A program made the position numbers and the translations under genes. 64,000 bases of DNA from Pseudoflavonifractor sp. AF19-9AC (lineage in GTDB: Bacteria > Bacillota > Clostridia > Oscillospirales > Oscillospiraceae), in contig NZ_QUGI01000001.1 of NCBI RefSeq assembly GCF_003478995.1, positions 205,762-269,761 of the forward strand, given 5' to 3'. Under the pieces are notes generated by a model. It was not told the DNA's origin, ran no database searches, and was given only the letters and a program-made list of their open reading frames with translations. This document shows, piece after piece, positions 6,570 through 15,208 of the stretch; positions within the stretch are counted from its first letter, which is position 1, and every line of letters begins with the position of its first letter.

Positions 6570-8192
6570 ATGATTGTCGGCAACGGACGGCCGGTATTTT
6601 CCGGCATTGCCATTGGCCGGGCCTATGTGTACAAGAAGGGGCTGGCCACCCTGCCCGCCTCCTGCGGCGACGCGGCGGTGGAGCAGCAGAAATTTGAAAC
6701 CGCCAAGCAGACCGCCCTGGAGCAGCTGCAGTCCCTCATGGAGGAGACCGCTGAGCGTCTGGGCGAGGAGCAGGCCATGATCCTGGACGTGCAGATGATG
6801 ATGATGGACGACCAGGACTATCTGGACAGCATTGCGGCTATGATTCAGAACGGCGCCAGCGCCGCTGAGGCTGTGAAGGAGACGGGAGACACCTTCTCCG
6901 CCGCCTTCGCCGCCATGGACGACGCCTATATGCAGGCCCGTGCGGTGGACGTGCGGGACGTGTCCAGCCGCGTGGTGACCATCCTGTGCGGCGGCAAGGT
7001 GGGCTTTGCCATGGAGGAGCCGGGCATCCTCATCGCCGAGGACCTGACCCCCTCCGAGACGGTGCAGATGCCCAAGGACAAGATCCTGGCCTTTGTCACC
7101 CGCCAGGGTTCCTCCAACAGCCACACCGCCATCCTGGCCCGGATCATGGGAATTCCCTCTCTGGTGAAGACCCAGATCAATCTGGACGACGGCGTGGACG
7201 GCCATCCCATGATTGTGGACGGCTTTGATGGCCGGTACTATATTGACCCGGACGAGGAAGTGGTCCGGCTGATGCAGGAGAAGAAGCACACCGCCGACGA
7301 GCACCAGCGCCAACTGGAGGCCTACCGGGGCAAAGAGAGCATTACCCGGGGCGGTCAGAAGGTGAAGCTCTTCGCCAACATCGGCAACCCCTCCGACGTG
7401 GAGCACGTGCTTAAGGGCGACGCCGAGGGCGTGGGCCTTCTGCGCAGCGAGTTCCTCTACCTGGGCCGGGACAGCTATCCCACCGAGGATGAGCTCTATA
7501 ACGCCTACCGCAAGGTGGTGGAGGGCCTTCAGGGCCGCCGGGTGGTTATCCGCACCCTGGACATCGGCGCCGACAAGCAGGCGGACTATTTCCAGCTGGA
7601 CAAGGAGGAGAATCCTGCCCTTGGTCTGCGGGGTATCCGCATCTGCATCCGCCGCCCCGAGGTGTTCCGCACCCAGATGCGGGCCATCTACCGGGCCAGC
7701 GCCCTGGGCCCCGTGAGCGTCATGTTCCCCATGATCGCCTCCGTGTGGGAGGTGCGCAAGGTCAAGGAGATGTGCCAGACCATCCGGGACGAGATGGCCA
7801 AGGAGGGCATCCCCATGGGCGAGGTGGAGCACGGCATTATGATCGAGACCCCCGCCGCCGCCCTGGTCAGCGAGCAGCTGGCTGCCGAGGTGGACTTCTT
7901 CAGCGTGGGCACCAACGATTTGACCCAGTACACCCTGGCGGTGGACCGGCAGAACCCCTCTCTGGACGGGTTCTACGACCCCTATCACCCCGCGCTGCTG
8001 CGGCTTCTGCGCCTGGTGGCGGAGAACGCCCACAAGGCCGGTATCTGGTGCGGCATCTGCGGAGAGCTGGGTGGCGATCTCACCATGACCGAAACCTTCC
8101 TGGACATGGGCTACGACGAGCTGTCTGTCTCGCCCACCCGTGTGCTGGAATTGCGGAAAAAAGTTTGTGAAAGTGAGGTATCTCCGAAATGA
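6570..8192 (+). CDS. ptsI: Phosphoenolpyruvate-protein phosphotransferase (enzyme I)
   Basis: A 540-residue enzyme I that autophosphorylates from PEP and donates to HPr, in the cytoplasm. The start at 6570 follows GGAAGGGAG. The HPr-binding N-terminal domain is followed by the phosphohistidine loop GSSNSHTAILAR, with H185 as the active residue. The C-terminal TIM barrel carries GVGLLRSEFLYL and the PEP-utiliser signature DFFSVGTNDLTQYTLAVDR. Its length is close to the usual 570. It overlaps ptsH by four bases (ATGA), indicating translational coupling. Placing ptsI/ptsH between the sugar-specific crr and ptsG genes ties the whole phosphorelay to one antiterminator switch. Confidence 0.96.
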   Translation: MIVGNGRPVFSGIAIGRAYVYKKGLATLPASCGDAAVEQQKFETAKQTALEQLQSLMEETAERLGEEQAMILDVQMMMMDDQDYLDSIAAMIQNGASAAEAVKETGDTFSAAFAAMDDAYMQARAVDVRDVSSRVVTILCGGKVGFAMEEPGILIAEDLTPSETVQMPKDKILAFVTRQGSSNSHTAILARIMGIPSLVKTQINLDDGVDGHPMIVDGFDGRYYIDPDEEVVRLMQEKKHTADEHQRQLEAYRGKESITRGGQKVKLFANIGNPSDVEHVLKGDAEGVGLLRSEFLYLGRDSYPTEDELYNAYRKVVEGLQGRRVVIRTLDIGADKQADYFQLDKEENPALGLRGIRICIRRPEVFRTQMRAIYRASALGPVSVMFPMIASVWEVRKVKEMCQTIRDEMAKEGIPMGEVEHGIMIETPAAALVSEQLAAEVDFFSVGTNDLTQYTLAVDRQNPSLDGFYDPYHPALLRLLRLVAENAHKAGIWCGICGELGGDLTMTETFLDMGYDELSVSPTRVLELRKKVCESEVSPK

Positions 8193-8449
8193 AGACAATT
8201 TCCTATGTGATTCAGGATCCTCTGGGACTTCACGCCCGGCCCGCCGGCCATCTGGCCAAGGCTGCCATGGCGTGGAAGGACTGTGACATCAAGATCACGG
8301 CCAACGACAAGACTGTGGACGCCAAGCGCATTATGGGCGTCATGCAGCTGGGGGCCAAGGGCGGCAACACCCTGACCCTGACCATTTCCGGCGGCGAGGA
8401 GGACAAGGCCGCGGCCGCTCTGGAGGAATTCCTGAAGGCCAACCTGTAA
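8189..8449 (+). CDS. ptsH: Phosphocarrier protein HPr (Ser46 replaced)
   Basis: An 86-residue HPr relaying phosphate from enzyme I to EIIA. The active H15 is in GLHARPAG. The regulatory serine used by HPr kinase in low-GC Gram-positives (Ser46, in the context KSIMGVM) is not present. The corresponding motif is AKRIMGVM, with Arg directly before Ile-Met. Without that serine the CcpA co-repressor form HPr-Ser-P could not form from this protein. A second HPr elsewhere in the genome could supply that role. A start overlap with ptsI shows coupling. A weak 7-bp hairpin (8480-8501) lies in the 150-bp gap before ptsG. Confidence 0.95.
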   Translation: MKTISYVIQDPLGLHARPAGHLAKAAMAWKDCDIKITANDKTVDAKRIMGVMQLGAKGGNTLTLTISGGEEDKAAAALEEFLKANL

Positions 8450-8601
8450 GTTTGCTTTCTCCATTCTTTTGGGACTCTTGGACCGCTGTGGGCGGCGGTC
8501 CATACATCAGAACGGAAGGAATATTCTCTATGTCAGTGTTCAGGGGGGTATTCCGGACGTTCCCGTAAGTGTTTTGACTTTTGTGAGGGAGGAAAATCTT
8601 T

Positions 8602-10047
8602 ATGATGCGTTTCTTTCAGCGTTTAGGTAAATCCCTGATGCTGCCGGTGGCATGTCTGCCTATCGGCGGTATCCTGATGGGTATCGGCTACTGGATCGAC
8701 CCCGCCGGCTGGGGCGCCAACAACCTGGCGGCTCTGCTGCTCATCAAGGCCGGCGGCATTCTCATTGACAACATGGCTATCCTCTTCGCCCTGGGCGTTG
8801 CCATCGGCATGTCCAAGGACCAGGAGGGCACCTCTGCTCTGGCCGGCATTATCTCCTGGCTGACCGTCCAGACCATGCTGGGTGTTGGCGTGGTGCAGCT
8901 CATTATGGGCGTGGAAGCCGATGCGGTTCCCGCTGCGTTCACCAAGATCAACAACCAGTTCATCGGCATCCTCTGCGGTCTGATCGCCGCCTGGTGCTAC
9001 AACAAGTTCTATAAGACCAATATGCCGGACTTCCTGGGCTTCTTTGCCGGCCGGCGGTTTGTGCCCATCATGACGGTGGTTACCACCCTGATTGCCTGCA
9101 TCCCCCTGTACTTTGTCTGGCCCGTGGTGTACAGCTTCCTGGTCAATGTGGGCGAGACCATCCTGGGCATGGGCGCCATCGGCGCCGGCATCTACGGCTT
9201 CCTGAACCGTCTGCTCATCCCCATCGGCATGCACCACGCCCTGAACAGCGTGTTCTGGTTCGATGTGGCCAACATCTATGACATCGGTAAGTTCTGGGGC
9301 ACTGTGGACGGCGGCGTTCTGGGTCAGACCGGTATGTATCAGGCCGGCTTCTTCCCCGTCATGATGTTTGGTCTGCCCGGCGCTGCCCTGGCTATGTACC
9401 ACACCGCCAAGCCCGCCAAGAAGAAGATTGCCGGCGGCATCCTGCTGTCCGCCGCTCTGTGTGCCTTCTTCACCGGCGTCACCGAGCCCCTGGAGTTCTC
9501 CTTCATGTTCCTGGCTCCCGGCCTGTACTTTGCCCACGCCGTGCTGACCGGCATCTCCGTGGCTGTTGTGGCCGCTCTGCCCATCCGCGCCGGCTTCCAG
9601 TTCAGCGCCGGCTTCGTGGACTGGTTCCTGTCCTTTAAGGCTCCCTTCGCCATGAATCCCATCCTGCTCATTCCCATCGGCCTGGCCTTCTTTGTCATCT
9701 ACTATGTGGTCTTCCGCATCATGATCGTGAAGCTGAACCTGAAGACCCCCGGCCGTGAGGACGACGACAACGCCGCTGAGATGAACATCCAGCTGGGCAG
9801 CGACAACTACGCTGCCATGGCCATGGCCATCCTGGAGGGCGTGGGCGGCGCCGAGAACGTGACCAGCGTGGACAACTGCATCACCCGTCTGCGTCTGGAG
9901 GTCAAGGACCGCCTGCTGGTGGACGAGAAGAAGCTGAAGGCCTCCGGCGCCGCCGGCGTGGTCCGTCCGGGCAAGACCTCTGTCCAGGTCATCATCGGCC
10001 CCAAGGTCCAGTTCGTGGCAGACGAGTTCAAGAAGCTGGTTCGCTAA
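8602..10047 (+). CDS. ptsG: PTS glucose-type permease EIICB
   Basis: A 481-residue membrane permease: an EIIC transport domain (about 1-380, many hydrophobic helices, with the conserved segment GMHHALNSVFWFD and the GITEPLEF-like motif FTGVTEPLEFSF) and a C-terminal EIIB domain. The EIIB phosphocysteine is C426 in DNCITRLRLEVKD. It imports and phosphorylates glucose or a related hexose such as N-acetylglucosamine; the sequence alone does not separate these. The start at 8602 (ATGATG) follows GGGAGG. It lacks a fused EIIA, which is supplied by the crr gene upstream. A strong terminator ends the operon. Confidence 0.93.
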   Translation: MMRFFQRLGKSLMLPVACLPIGGILMGIGYWIDPAGWGANNLAALLLIKAGGILIDNMAILFALGVAIGMSKDQEGTSALAGIISWLTVQTMLGVGVVQLIMGVEADAVPAAFTKINNQFIGILCGLIAAWCYNKFYKTNMPDFLGFFAGRRFVPIMTVVTTLIACIPLYFVWPVVYSFLVNVGETILGMGAIGAGIYGFLNRLLIPIGMHHALNSVFWFDVANIYDIGKFWGTVDGGVLGQTGMYQAGFFPVMMFGLPGAALAMYHTAKPAKKKIAGGILLSAALCAFFTGVTEPLEFSFMFLAPGLYFAHAVLTGISVAVVAALPIRAGFQFSAGFVDWFLSFKAPFAMNPILLIPIGLAFFVIYYVVFRIMIVKLNLKTPGREDDDNAAEMNIQLGSDNYAAMAMAILEGVGGAENVTSVDNCITRLRLEVKDRLLVDEKKLKASGAAGVVRPGKTSVQVIIGPKVQFVADEFKKLVR

Positions 10048-10103
10048 GACAGACGTTTACCACTCTGGTCCCAAAAAGAATCCTGTTTTTCTGGAAAACA
10101 CCT

Positions 10104-10142
10104 CTCCCGCCCTGCGGCCCACAGCAGGGCGGGAGCTTTTTT
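10104..10142 (+). terminator. Intrinsic terminator of the PTS operon
   Basis: A perfect 12-bp GC-rich stem (10104-10115 with 10124-10135) followed by CTTTTTT. Confidence 0.9.
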
Positions 10143-10147
10143 GCCCA

Positions 10148-10176
10148 TTGACATTCCCCAAAGCCCTTGTTATACT
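10148..10176 (+). promoter_or_regulatory. Promoter of the MATE gene
   Basis: TTGACA (10148-10153), 17-bp spacer, TATACT (10171-10176). Confidence 0.8.
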
Positions 10177-10187
10177 GAGAAAACAAA

Positions 10188-10268
10188 ATTATCTCCGCGC
10201 CCACGCCCGACGTCCCCGCGGAGAGAGTATGCGTCAGGTAAACGGGTTCCTGTTCAGGAACCCGTTTT
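10188..10268 (+). promoter_or_regulatory. Terminator-type riboswitch, candidate guanidine-IV (mepA motif)
   Basis: An 8-bp hairpin (tctccgcg near 10191 with cgcggaga) carries a C-rich loop acgcccgacgtc. The loop bases CCGACG can pair with CGTCAGG just downstream (10231-10237, one bulged A), forming a pseudoknot. Then comes a perfect 10-bp terminator stem (acgggttcct with aggaacccgt) followed by TTTTTTG. The promoter lies 20 bp upstream and a MATE transporter gene 50 bp downstream. Guanidine-IV riboswitches control MepA-type MATE genes in Clostridia with this general layout. The class assignment is from memory of the motif, not from a covariance search. Confidence 0.6.
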
Positions 10269-10319
10269 TTGTTTCCCCTGCCGCGAGAGGAGCGAGAATT
10301 TTTGGAAGGAAAAGAAAAC

Positions 10320-11639
10320 ATGTTGGGCACCATGCCGGTGGGACGGCTGGTGCTCCAGATGTCCTGGCCGGTGATGCTGTCCATGCTGATGCAGGCCATT
10401 TACAACCTGGTGGACAGCGTCTATGTGGCTCAGGTGGGAGATGACGCCTTTCTGGCCCTGTCCTACGCCTATCCCATTCAAACGCTGATGGTGGCCTTTT
10501 GTACCGGTACCGGAGTGGCCTTCAGCGCAGCTCTGGCCCAGCGTCTGGGCGAGCGGAAAATGGATGAGGCGGGGCAGACCGTGCTGCATGGCTTCCTGTT
10601 CTACGGTGGGTGCTGGGTGCTGTTCCTGCTCTTTGGAGTGCTGGCCAGCGGCCTTTATATGGACCTTTGCACCCAGAACCCCCAGGTGGCGGAGATGGGC
10701 AGAGAGTACCTCTTTATCTGCTGCTGCTTCTCCTTCGGCATCTGTACCCAGTTCCCTTGTGAGCGGGTGCTGCAATCCACGGGACACCCCTCCGGCTTTA
10801 TGATCGTTCAGGGCTCGGGCGCGCTGATCAACCTGGTGCTGGACCCCATCTTGATTTTTGTCTTTGACATGGGTGTACCCGGAGCGGCGGTGGCCACGGT
10901 CATCGGACAAATCAGCGGCGGAATCATCGGTCTGTGCCTGGTGCGCCGCATCCGCAATCAGCTCCCGGTGAACCCCAGGGCCTTCCGTTTCCAGAGGAGC
11001 CTGGCCCGGGAGATGGGACGGGTGGCCGCGCCGGCCATTGTGATGCAGTCCATGAGCAGCCTGATGTCCATGGGAATGAACGGGATTCTGAACCTGTGGT
11101 CGGAGACCGCTGTGTGGGTGCTGGGCGTCTACTTTAAGGTGCAGTCCTTTGTGTTTATGCCCATGTTCAGCATCAACAACGGCCTCATCGCCATTCTCAG
11201 CTTCAACTACGGCGCAAAGAGCCGCAGCCGGGTTTCCGGAGCCATCCGCTTCGGCATCCTGGCGTCTTTGGTGACGGCTTTGGTGGGACTGGCACTGTTG
11301 TGGGTGTGCGCTGCGCCGCTGCTGACCGTGGCCTTTAACGCCGGAGAGGCTGCCCTGGCGTTGGGGGTACCCGCCCTGCGGATGACGGCCCTGGCCTTTC
11401 CCGTGGCTGCGGTGAGCATTGCCTGTTCTGCTGCCTTCCAGTCTCTGGGGCGCAGTGTGGATTCCCTGGTTGTCACGCTGCTGCGGCAGCTGGTTCTGCT
11501 GCTGCCCATCGCTTTCCTGCTGGTGCGTACCCTTCCCGACTACACCTTCCTGTCCTTCCTGCTGGCGGAGCTGGGGGCCTGCGTGGTGGCCCTGGTGATG
11601 TATGCCCGGCTGTACCGCACCACCATTTCCCGCATTTAA
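10320..11639 (+). CDS. MATE family efflux transporter (MepA-like)
   Basis: A 439-residue inner-membrane multidrug/cation antiporter with about twelve transmembrane helices. The start at 10320 follows GGAAGGA; earlier starts would fall inside the leader terminator. Typical MATE features are the N-terminal P-V-G-R-L-V-L-Q-M-S-W-P-V-M segment, NLVDSVYVAQVGDDA, and the matching second-half segment after about residue 230. It resembles the MepA/NorM branch that expels drugs and, in guanidine-controlled cases, guanidine-type compounds. The riboswitch candidate and terminator immediately upstream suggest ligand-induced read-through. Confidence 0.9.
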   Translation: MLGTMPVGRLVLQMSWPVMLSMLMQAIYNLVDSVYVAQVGDDAFLALSYAYPIQTLMVAFCTGTGVAFSAALAQRLGERKMDEAGQTVLHGFLFYGGCWVLFLLFGVLASGLYMDLCTQNPQVAEMGREYLFICCCFSFGICTQFPCERVLQSTGHPSGFMIVQGSGALINLVLDPILIFVFDMGVPGAAVATVIGQISGGIIGLCLVRRIRNQLPVNPRAFRFQRSLAREMGRVAAPAIVMQSMSSLMSMGMNGILNLWSETAVWVLGVYFKVQSFVFMPMFSINNGLIAILSFNYGAKSRSRVSGAIRFGILASLVTALVGLALLWVCAAPLLTVAFNAGEAALALGVPALRMTALAFPVAAVSIACSAAFQSLGRSVDSLVVTLLRQLVLLLPIAFLLVRTLPDYTFLSFLLAELGACVVALVMYARLYRTTISRI

Positions 11640-11646
11640 AGGCATG

Positions 11647-11682
11647 AAAAAGCCCTGACACAGATCTGTGTCAGGGCTTTTT
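11647..11682. terminator. Bidirectional intrinsic terminator
   Basis: A perfect 36-nt palindrome (18-bp arms) with A-run and T-run at its ends, between the converging MATE gene and the membrane-protein gene at 11696. Confidence 0.9.
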
Positions 11683-11695
11683 TGATACTGAAAAA

Positions 11696-12466
11696 TTACA
11701 TGAGCTTGACGGTGTAGTAGACCAGCAGGGCAAACAGCCAGGCCACCATCACGAAGATCAGGTAGTAGGCGGTGCTGGCTGCCAGAAGGCCCACCACCAC
11801 AGCGGCCAAGCTGGCCAGGCAGCTGACCAGAATCACCGGGTAAGAGGCATTCTTGGAGAGAATCCGCACTGCGGTTCCGTCCGCCCGACGGATGACACCG
11901 CCGGTCTTCTTCAACCACAAAGCGGCCGCGCTCACCAAAATGATTCCCACCAGAATAAGGGCAGTTTCCAGCTTGGCGCCGGAGCCGTAACGGATGAACC
12001 AGAGTCCGAGGATGGACATTCCCACCGCCGCAGCGGCCAGGAAGAAGTCGCGGTGGTAGAGGTAATAGACCAGCGCCAGGCCGGCCCAGGCGGGGACCAG
12101 CAGGAACAGCATCCGCATGCCGGGCTGCTGGAAGCTGACGGCTACGTGGGAACATACAGCTACCGCACCGAAGGCCAGAGCCAGCACAGTGGGCAGTCCG
12201 CTCTTTCCGCCCTTGCGGAACCGGAGGGCGGCCCAGACCAGACAGATCACCGCCGCGGCGGCACCTGCCAGGCGCAGCACGTGGAGGGCATTGCTCAGGA
12301 AACTGGCTACAGCGATTTCGGTTTCGGTGACGCGGAAGTTAATATAGTAGCGATTGACAAGCAGCAGCAGTACCTCGAGGACGATGGCGCCGCCCACCCA
12401 CAACAAAGCGCGGTTGAGGGCGATGTCCTCCTGGTGCCGGCGTGCTTCTCTCTGCTTTTTATCCAT
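11696..12466 (-). CDS. Multi-pass membrane protein, unknown
   Basis: A 256-residue protein with seven or eight hydrophobic segments. It has a charged cytoplasmic N-terminus (MDKKQREARRHQEDIALNRA) and then helices spread to the C-terminus (VVVGLLAASTAYYLIFVMVA). No conserved catalytic motif is visible and I do not recognise the family. The start at 12466 is preceded by AAGGAG at a rather long distance (about 12 nt). It is monocistronic: its own promoter lies upstream and a shared terminator downstream. Membrane proteins of this sort in Oscillospiraceae are usually annotated as hypothetical. Confidence 0.75.
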   Translation of the reverse strand: MDKKQREARRHQEDIALNRALLWVGGAIVLEVLLLLVNRYYINFRVTETEIAVASFLSNALHVLRLAGAAAAVICLVWAALRFRKGGKSGLPTVLALAFGAVAVCSHVAVSFQQPGMRMLFLLVPAWAGLALVYYLYHRDFFLAAAAVGMSILGLWFIRYGSGAKLETALILVGIILVSAAALWLKKTGGVIRRADGTAVRILSKNASYPVILVSCLASLAAVVVGLLAASTAYYLIFVMVAWLFALLVYYTVKLM

Positions 12467-12546
12467 GCGTTTTCAATCTCCTTGCTCTTGGGCTTCCAAG
12501 ATCGGACCCGGACAAAAAAGAATATCTGGGGTCCAGACATTTTATT

Positions 12547-12575
12547 ATTGTACCAGATAGGACTATTTTTTGCAA
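12547..12575 (-). promoter_or_regulatory. Promoter for the membrane protein gene
   Basis: On the minus strand TTGCAA (12575-12570), 17-bp spacer, TACAAT (12552-12547). Confidence 0.65.
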
Positions 12576-12592
12576 CACCTAAAAGCAAATAC

Positions 12593-12633
12593 ACAAAAAA
12601 AGAAAAGCCGGCTTCCCACGGGGAGAAGCCGGC
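12593..12633 (-). terminator. Intrinsic terminator of the threonine/lysine operon
   Basis: An 8-bp stem gccggctt/aagccggc (12607-12614 with 12626-12633) followed on the minus strand by TTTTCTTTTTTT. Confidence 0.85.
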
Positions 12634-12646
12634 AAAAGCAGCCTGA

Positions 12647-13873
12647 TTAGTTGTTGCTGCCGAATTCGCTGAAGAAGCGATCGTGGACCGCCTGAACAGC
12701 CCGGTCGGCGTCCCGCTCGTCCACCAGGACGGAGACCTTGATCTCGCTGGTGGAGATCATGTTGATGTTGATGCCGGCGGCAGAGAGGGCCTCGAACATC
12801 TTGCAAGCCACGCCGGCGTTGTGAGCCATGCCGGCGCCCACAATGGAGACCTTGGCAATCTGCTTGTTGATCTCGATGCTCTGGAAGCCGATGGCCTCCT
12901 TGTTCTCCTCCATGACGGCCTTGGCCTCGTCGGCGTCGCTGCGGGCGACGGTGAAGCTGATGTCCTTGCTCTCGTCGCGGCCGATGGACTGGAGAATGAT
13001 GTCCACATTGATGTCCTTCTTGGCCAGCAGAGAGAAAATCTTAAAGGCGATACCGGGCTGGTCGGCCAGGCCCACCAGAGCAATCCGGGCTACGTTCTTA
13101 TCCTTGGCTACGCCGCTGACGTGGGTTTTTTCCATGGTTTTGACAACCTCCTTGACTTTGGTACCGGGATTTCCGCTGAAGCTGGAGATAACCTCCATAT
13201 TGACATTGTAGCGCTTGGCCATTTCCACCGAGCGGTTGTGGAGCACCTGGGCGCCCAGGCTGGCCAGCTCCAGCATCTCGTCAAAGGTGATTTCGTCCAG
13301 CTTGCGGGCGCCCTTGACGGTGCGGGGATCGGCAGTGTAGACGCCGTCCACATCGGTGTAGATCTGGCACAGGTCGGCCCGGAGGGCGGCGGCCAGAGCC
13401 ACCGCGGAGGTATCCGAGCCGCCGCGGCCCAGAGTGGTGATATCGTCGTACTTGTTGATGCCCTGGAAGCCGGCCACCAGTACGATCTTCTTCTTGTCCA
13501 GTTCCTTCTGGATGCGCTCGGTGCGGATGCGCTTGATGCGGGCGTTGCTGTACACAGAGTTGGTGAGCATGCCTGCCTGCCAGCCGGTAAGGGAGATGGC
13601 CTGGAAGCCCATGCTCTCAATGCACATGGCGCACAGGGAGATGGAGATTTGCTCGCCGGTGGACAGGAGCATATCCATTTCGCGCTTGGAGGCGTTGGGA
13701 TTGATTTCCTTAGCCTTCTCGATGAGGTCGTCGGTGGTGTCGCCCTGAGCGGAGAGCACCGCCACTACGCTGTTGCCCTTCTGATAGGTCTCGGTGATGA
13801 TGCGGGCTACGTTGCGGATCTTATCCGCGTCGGCGACGGAGGAGCCGCCGAATTTCTGAACAATCAGTGCCAT
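12647..13873 (-). CDS. lysC: Aspartate kinase
   Basis: A 408-residue monofunctional aspartokinase, the first step of the Lys/Thr/Met pathway. The kinase domain opens with the signature VQKFGGSSVAD and includes TTLGRGGSDTSAVALAAAL near residue 150. Two C-terminal ACT domains (about 265-400, with VGLADQPGIAFKIFSLLAKK and VGAGMAHNAGVACKMFEAL) provide allosteric control by pathway amino acids. It is the last gene of a minus-strand cluster with homoserine dehydrogenase and a PheB-type ACT protein, then a terminator. The 99-bp gap to the upstream gene has no strong terminator. Confidence 0.96.
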   Translation of the reverse strand: MALIVQKFGGSSVADADKIRNVARIITETYQKGNSVVAVLSAQGDTTDDLIEKAKEINPNASKREMDMLLSTGEQISISLCAMCIESMGFQAISLTGWQAGMLTNSVYSNARIKRIRTERIQKELDKKKIVLVAGFQGINKYDDITTLGRGGSDTSAVALAAALRADLCQIYTDVDGVYTADPRTVKGARKLDEITFDEMLELASLGAQVLHNRSVEMAKRYNVNMEVISSFSGNPGTKVKEVVKTMEKTHVSGVAKDKNVARIALVGLADQPGIAFKIFSLLAKKDINVDIILQSIGRDESKDISFTVARSDADEAKAVMEENKEAIGFQSIEINKQIAKVSIVGAGMAHNAGVACKMFEALSAAGININMISTSEIKVSVLVDERDADRAVQAVHDRFFSEFGSNN

Positions 13874-13972
13874 GTATGTCGTTCCCCCTAAAGGTCAAAA
13901 TCATAAGGTTGATGCGGGAGAGAGTCTCCCATGCATCCTATGCCGCGGTCCCCTTCGGAGCCCCAGCGGACT

Positions 13973-15184
13973 TTAGTCCAGCACCCGGAACAGGGAGCTG
14001 ACGGCCATGCCCTTGAGGCAGTCCCGGATCTGGGGATAGGTCATCTGTCCGGTGAGGAAGGCGGCCTCTCCGGCGGGAGCGCCCGCCCGGGCCAGGGGCT
14101 GAATTTCACCGCAGGCCAGCCGGGCCTGGTCCATGGAAGCGTCGGCGCGGACATACCAGCGGGAGGAGAGAATGTCCGGGGAGACCACCAGGGCGGGAGC
14201 GCCGGGCCCCCAGGCGTTGTGGTGGTCCTTCTTTCGATCCTTGGCGATATCAATGACGTCGGCCACCACGGCGGAGGCGGTGGGCAGCTTGCCGGCGCCA
14301 CGGCCATAGAACATCACGTCGCCGATAGCGTTGCCGGTGACGGCGATAGCGTTGAACACGTCCTCCACGCCGGCCAGAGGATTCTCGTCGGAGACCAGGT
14401 GGGGGGCCACAAAGGCGCACACCTTGCCCTCGGGCTGGCGGAGGCAGCGGCCCAGCAGCTTGATCTTGTAGCCCTTGGAATCGGCGTAGGCCACGTCCTC
14501 CAGGGTGACGTTCCGGATGCCCTCGGTGGGTACCTGCTGGGGATAGACGTGCTGGCCGAAGGCCAGAGCGGCCAGAATACAGATCTTGCGGCAGGCGTCG
14601 TGGCCGTCCACATCGGCGGTGGGGTCCTTCTCGGCGTAGCCGTTTTCCTGGGCCTCCTTCAGGGCCTGATCGAAGGTGAGACCGGCCTTGATCATCCGGG
14701 TGAGGATATAGTTGGTGGTGCCGTTGAGGATGCCGGTGATCTGGGTCAGCTCATTGGCGGCCAGACAGGAGGTGAGGGGGCGGAGAATGGGGATACCGCC
14801 GCCCACGCTGGCCTCAAAGAGGTAGCTGACACCGTGCTCCCGGGCCAGCTGGAGCAGGTCGTAGCCGTGGGTGGCCACCAGCTCCTTGTTGGAGGTGACT
14901 ACGCTCTTGCCCGCCTTCAAAGCCCGAGTGGTAAAGTCCAGAGCGATGGTGGCGCCGCCGATGGTCTCCACAACGATGTCCACCTCGGGGTCCTGCTCGA
15001 TGACGGAGAAATCCTTCACAAAACAGTCGGCATAGGGGCTGTTGGGGAAATCCCGTACATCCAGAATATACTTCAGACGGACCAGATCATCCACACGCTG
15101 GTCGATGAGGCCGCCGTTTTTGGTCAGCACTTCGGCCACGCCGGAACCCACGGTACCAAAGCCTAAAATTGCTACGTTAACCAT
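13973..15184 (-). CDS. hom: Homoserine dehydrogenase
   Basis: A 403-residue NAD(P)-dependent oxidoreductase converting aspartate semialdehyde to homoserine. The N-terminal Rossmann motif is ILGFGTVGSGVAEVL. The catalytic-domain segment includes GGGIPILRPLTSCLAANE and GILNGTTNYILTRM, with YAEKDPTADVDGHDACRK as the family signature. The usual C-terminal ACT domain of about 80 residues seems absent or reduced, as the protein ends near residue 403 after a region lacking a clear ACT motif. It sits between PheB and lysC in the same direction, so common control of aspartate-family flux is likely. Confidence 0.95.
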   Translation of the reverse strand: MVNVAILGFGTVGSGVAEVLTKNGGLIDQRVDDLVRLKYILDVRDFPNSPYADCFVKDFSVIEQDPEVDIVVETIGGATIALDFTTRALKAGKSVVTSNKELVATHGYDLLQLAREHGVSYLFEASVGGGIPILRPLTSCLAANELTQITGILNGTTNYILTRMIKAGLTFDQALKEAQENGYAEKDPTADVDGHDACRKICILAALAFGQHVYPQQVPTEGIRNVTLEDVAYADSKGYKIKLLGRCLRQPEGKVCAFVAPHLVSDENPLAGVEDVFNAIAVTGNAIGDVMFYGRGAGKLPTASAVVADVIDIAKDRKKDHHNAWGPGAPALVVSPDILSSRWYVRADASMDQARLACGEIQPLARAGAPAGEAAFLTGQMTYPQIRDCLKGMAVSSLFRVLD

Positions 15185-15208
15185 TCCAATTTCACCTCGT
15201 TGCTAGAT

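Noticed and set aside
6366..8198. A 610-codon open frame antisense to ptsI
   Set aside because: Same shadow effect; Leu/His/Gly-rich translation without ribosome binding site.
8480..8501. Attenuator between ptsH and ptsG
   Set aside because: Only a 7-bp stem without a T run; not enough to claim regulation.
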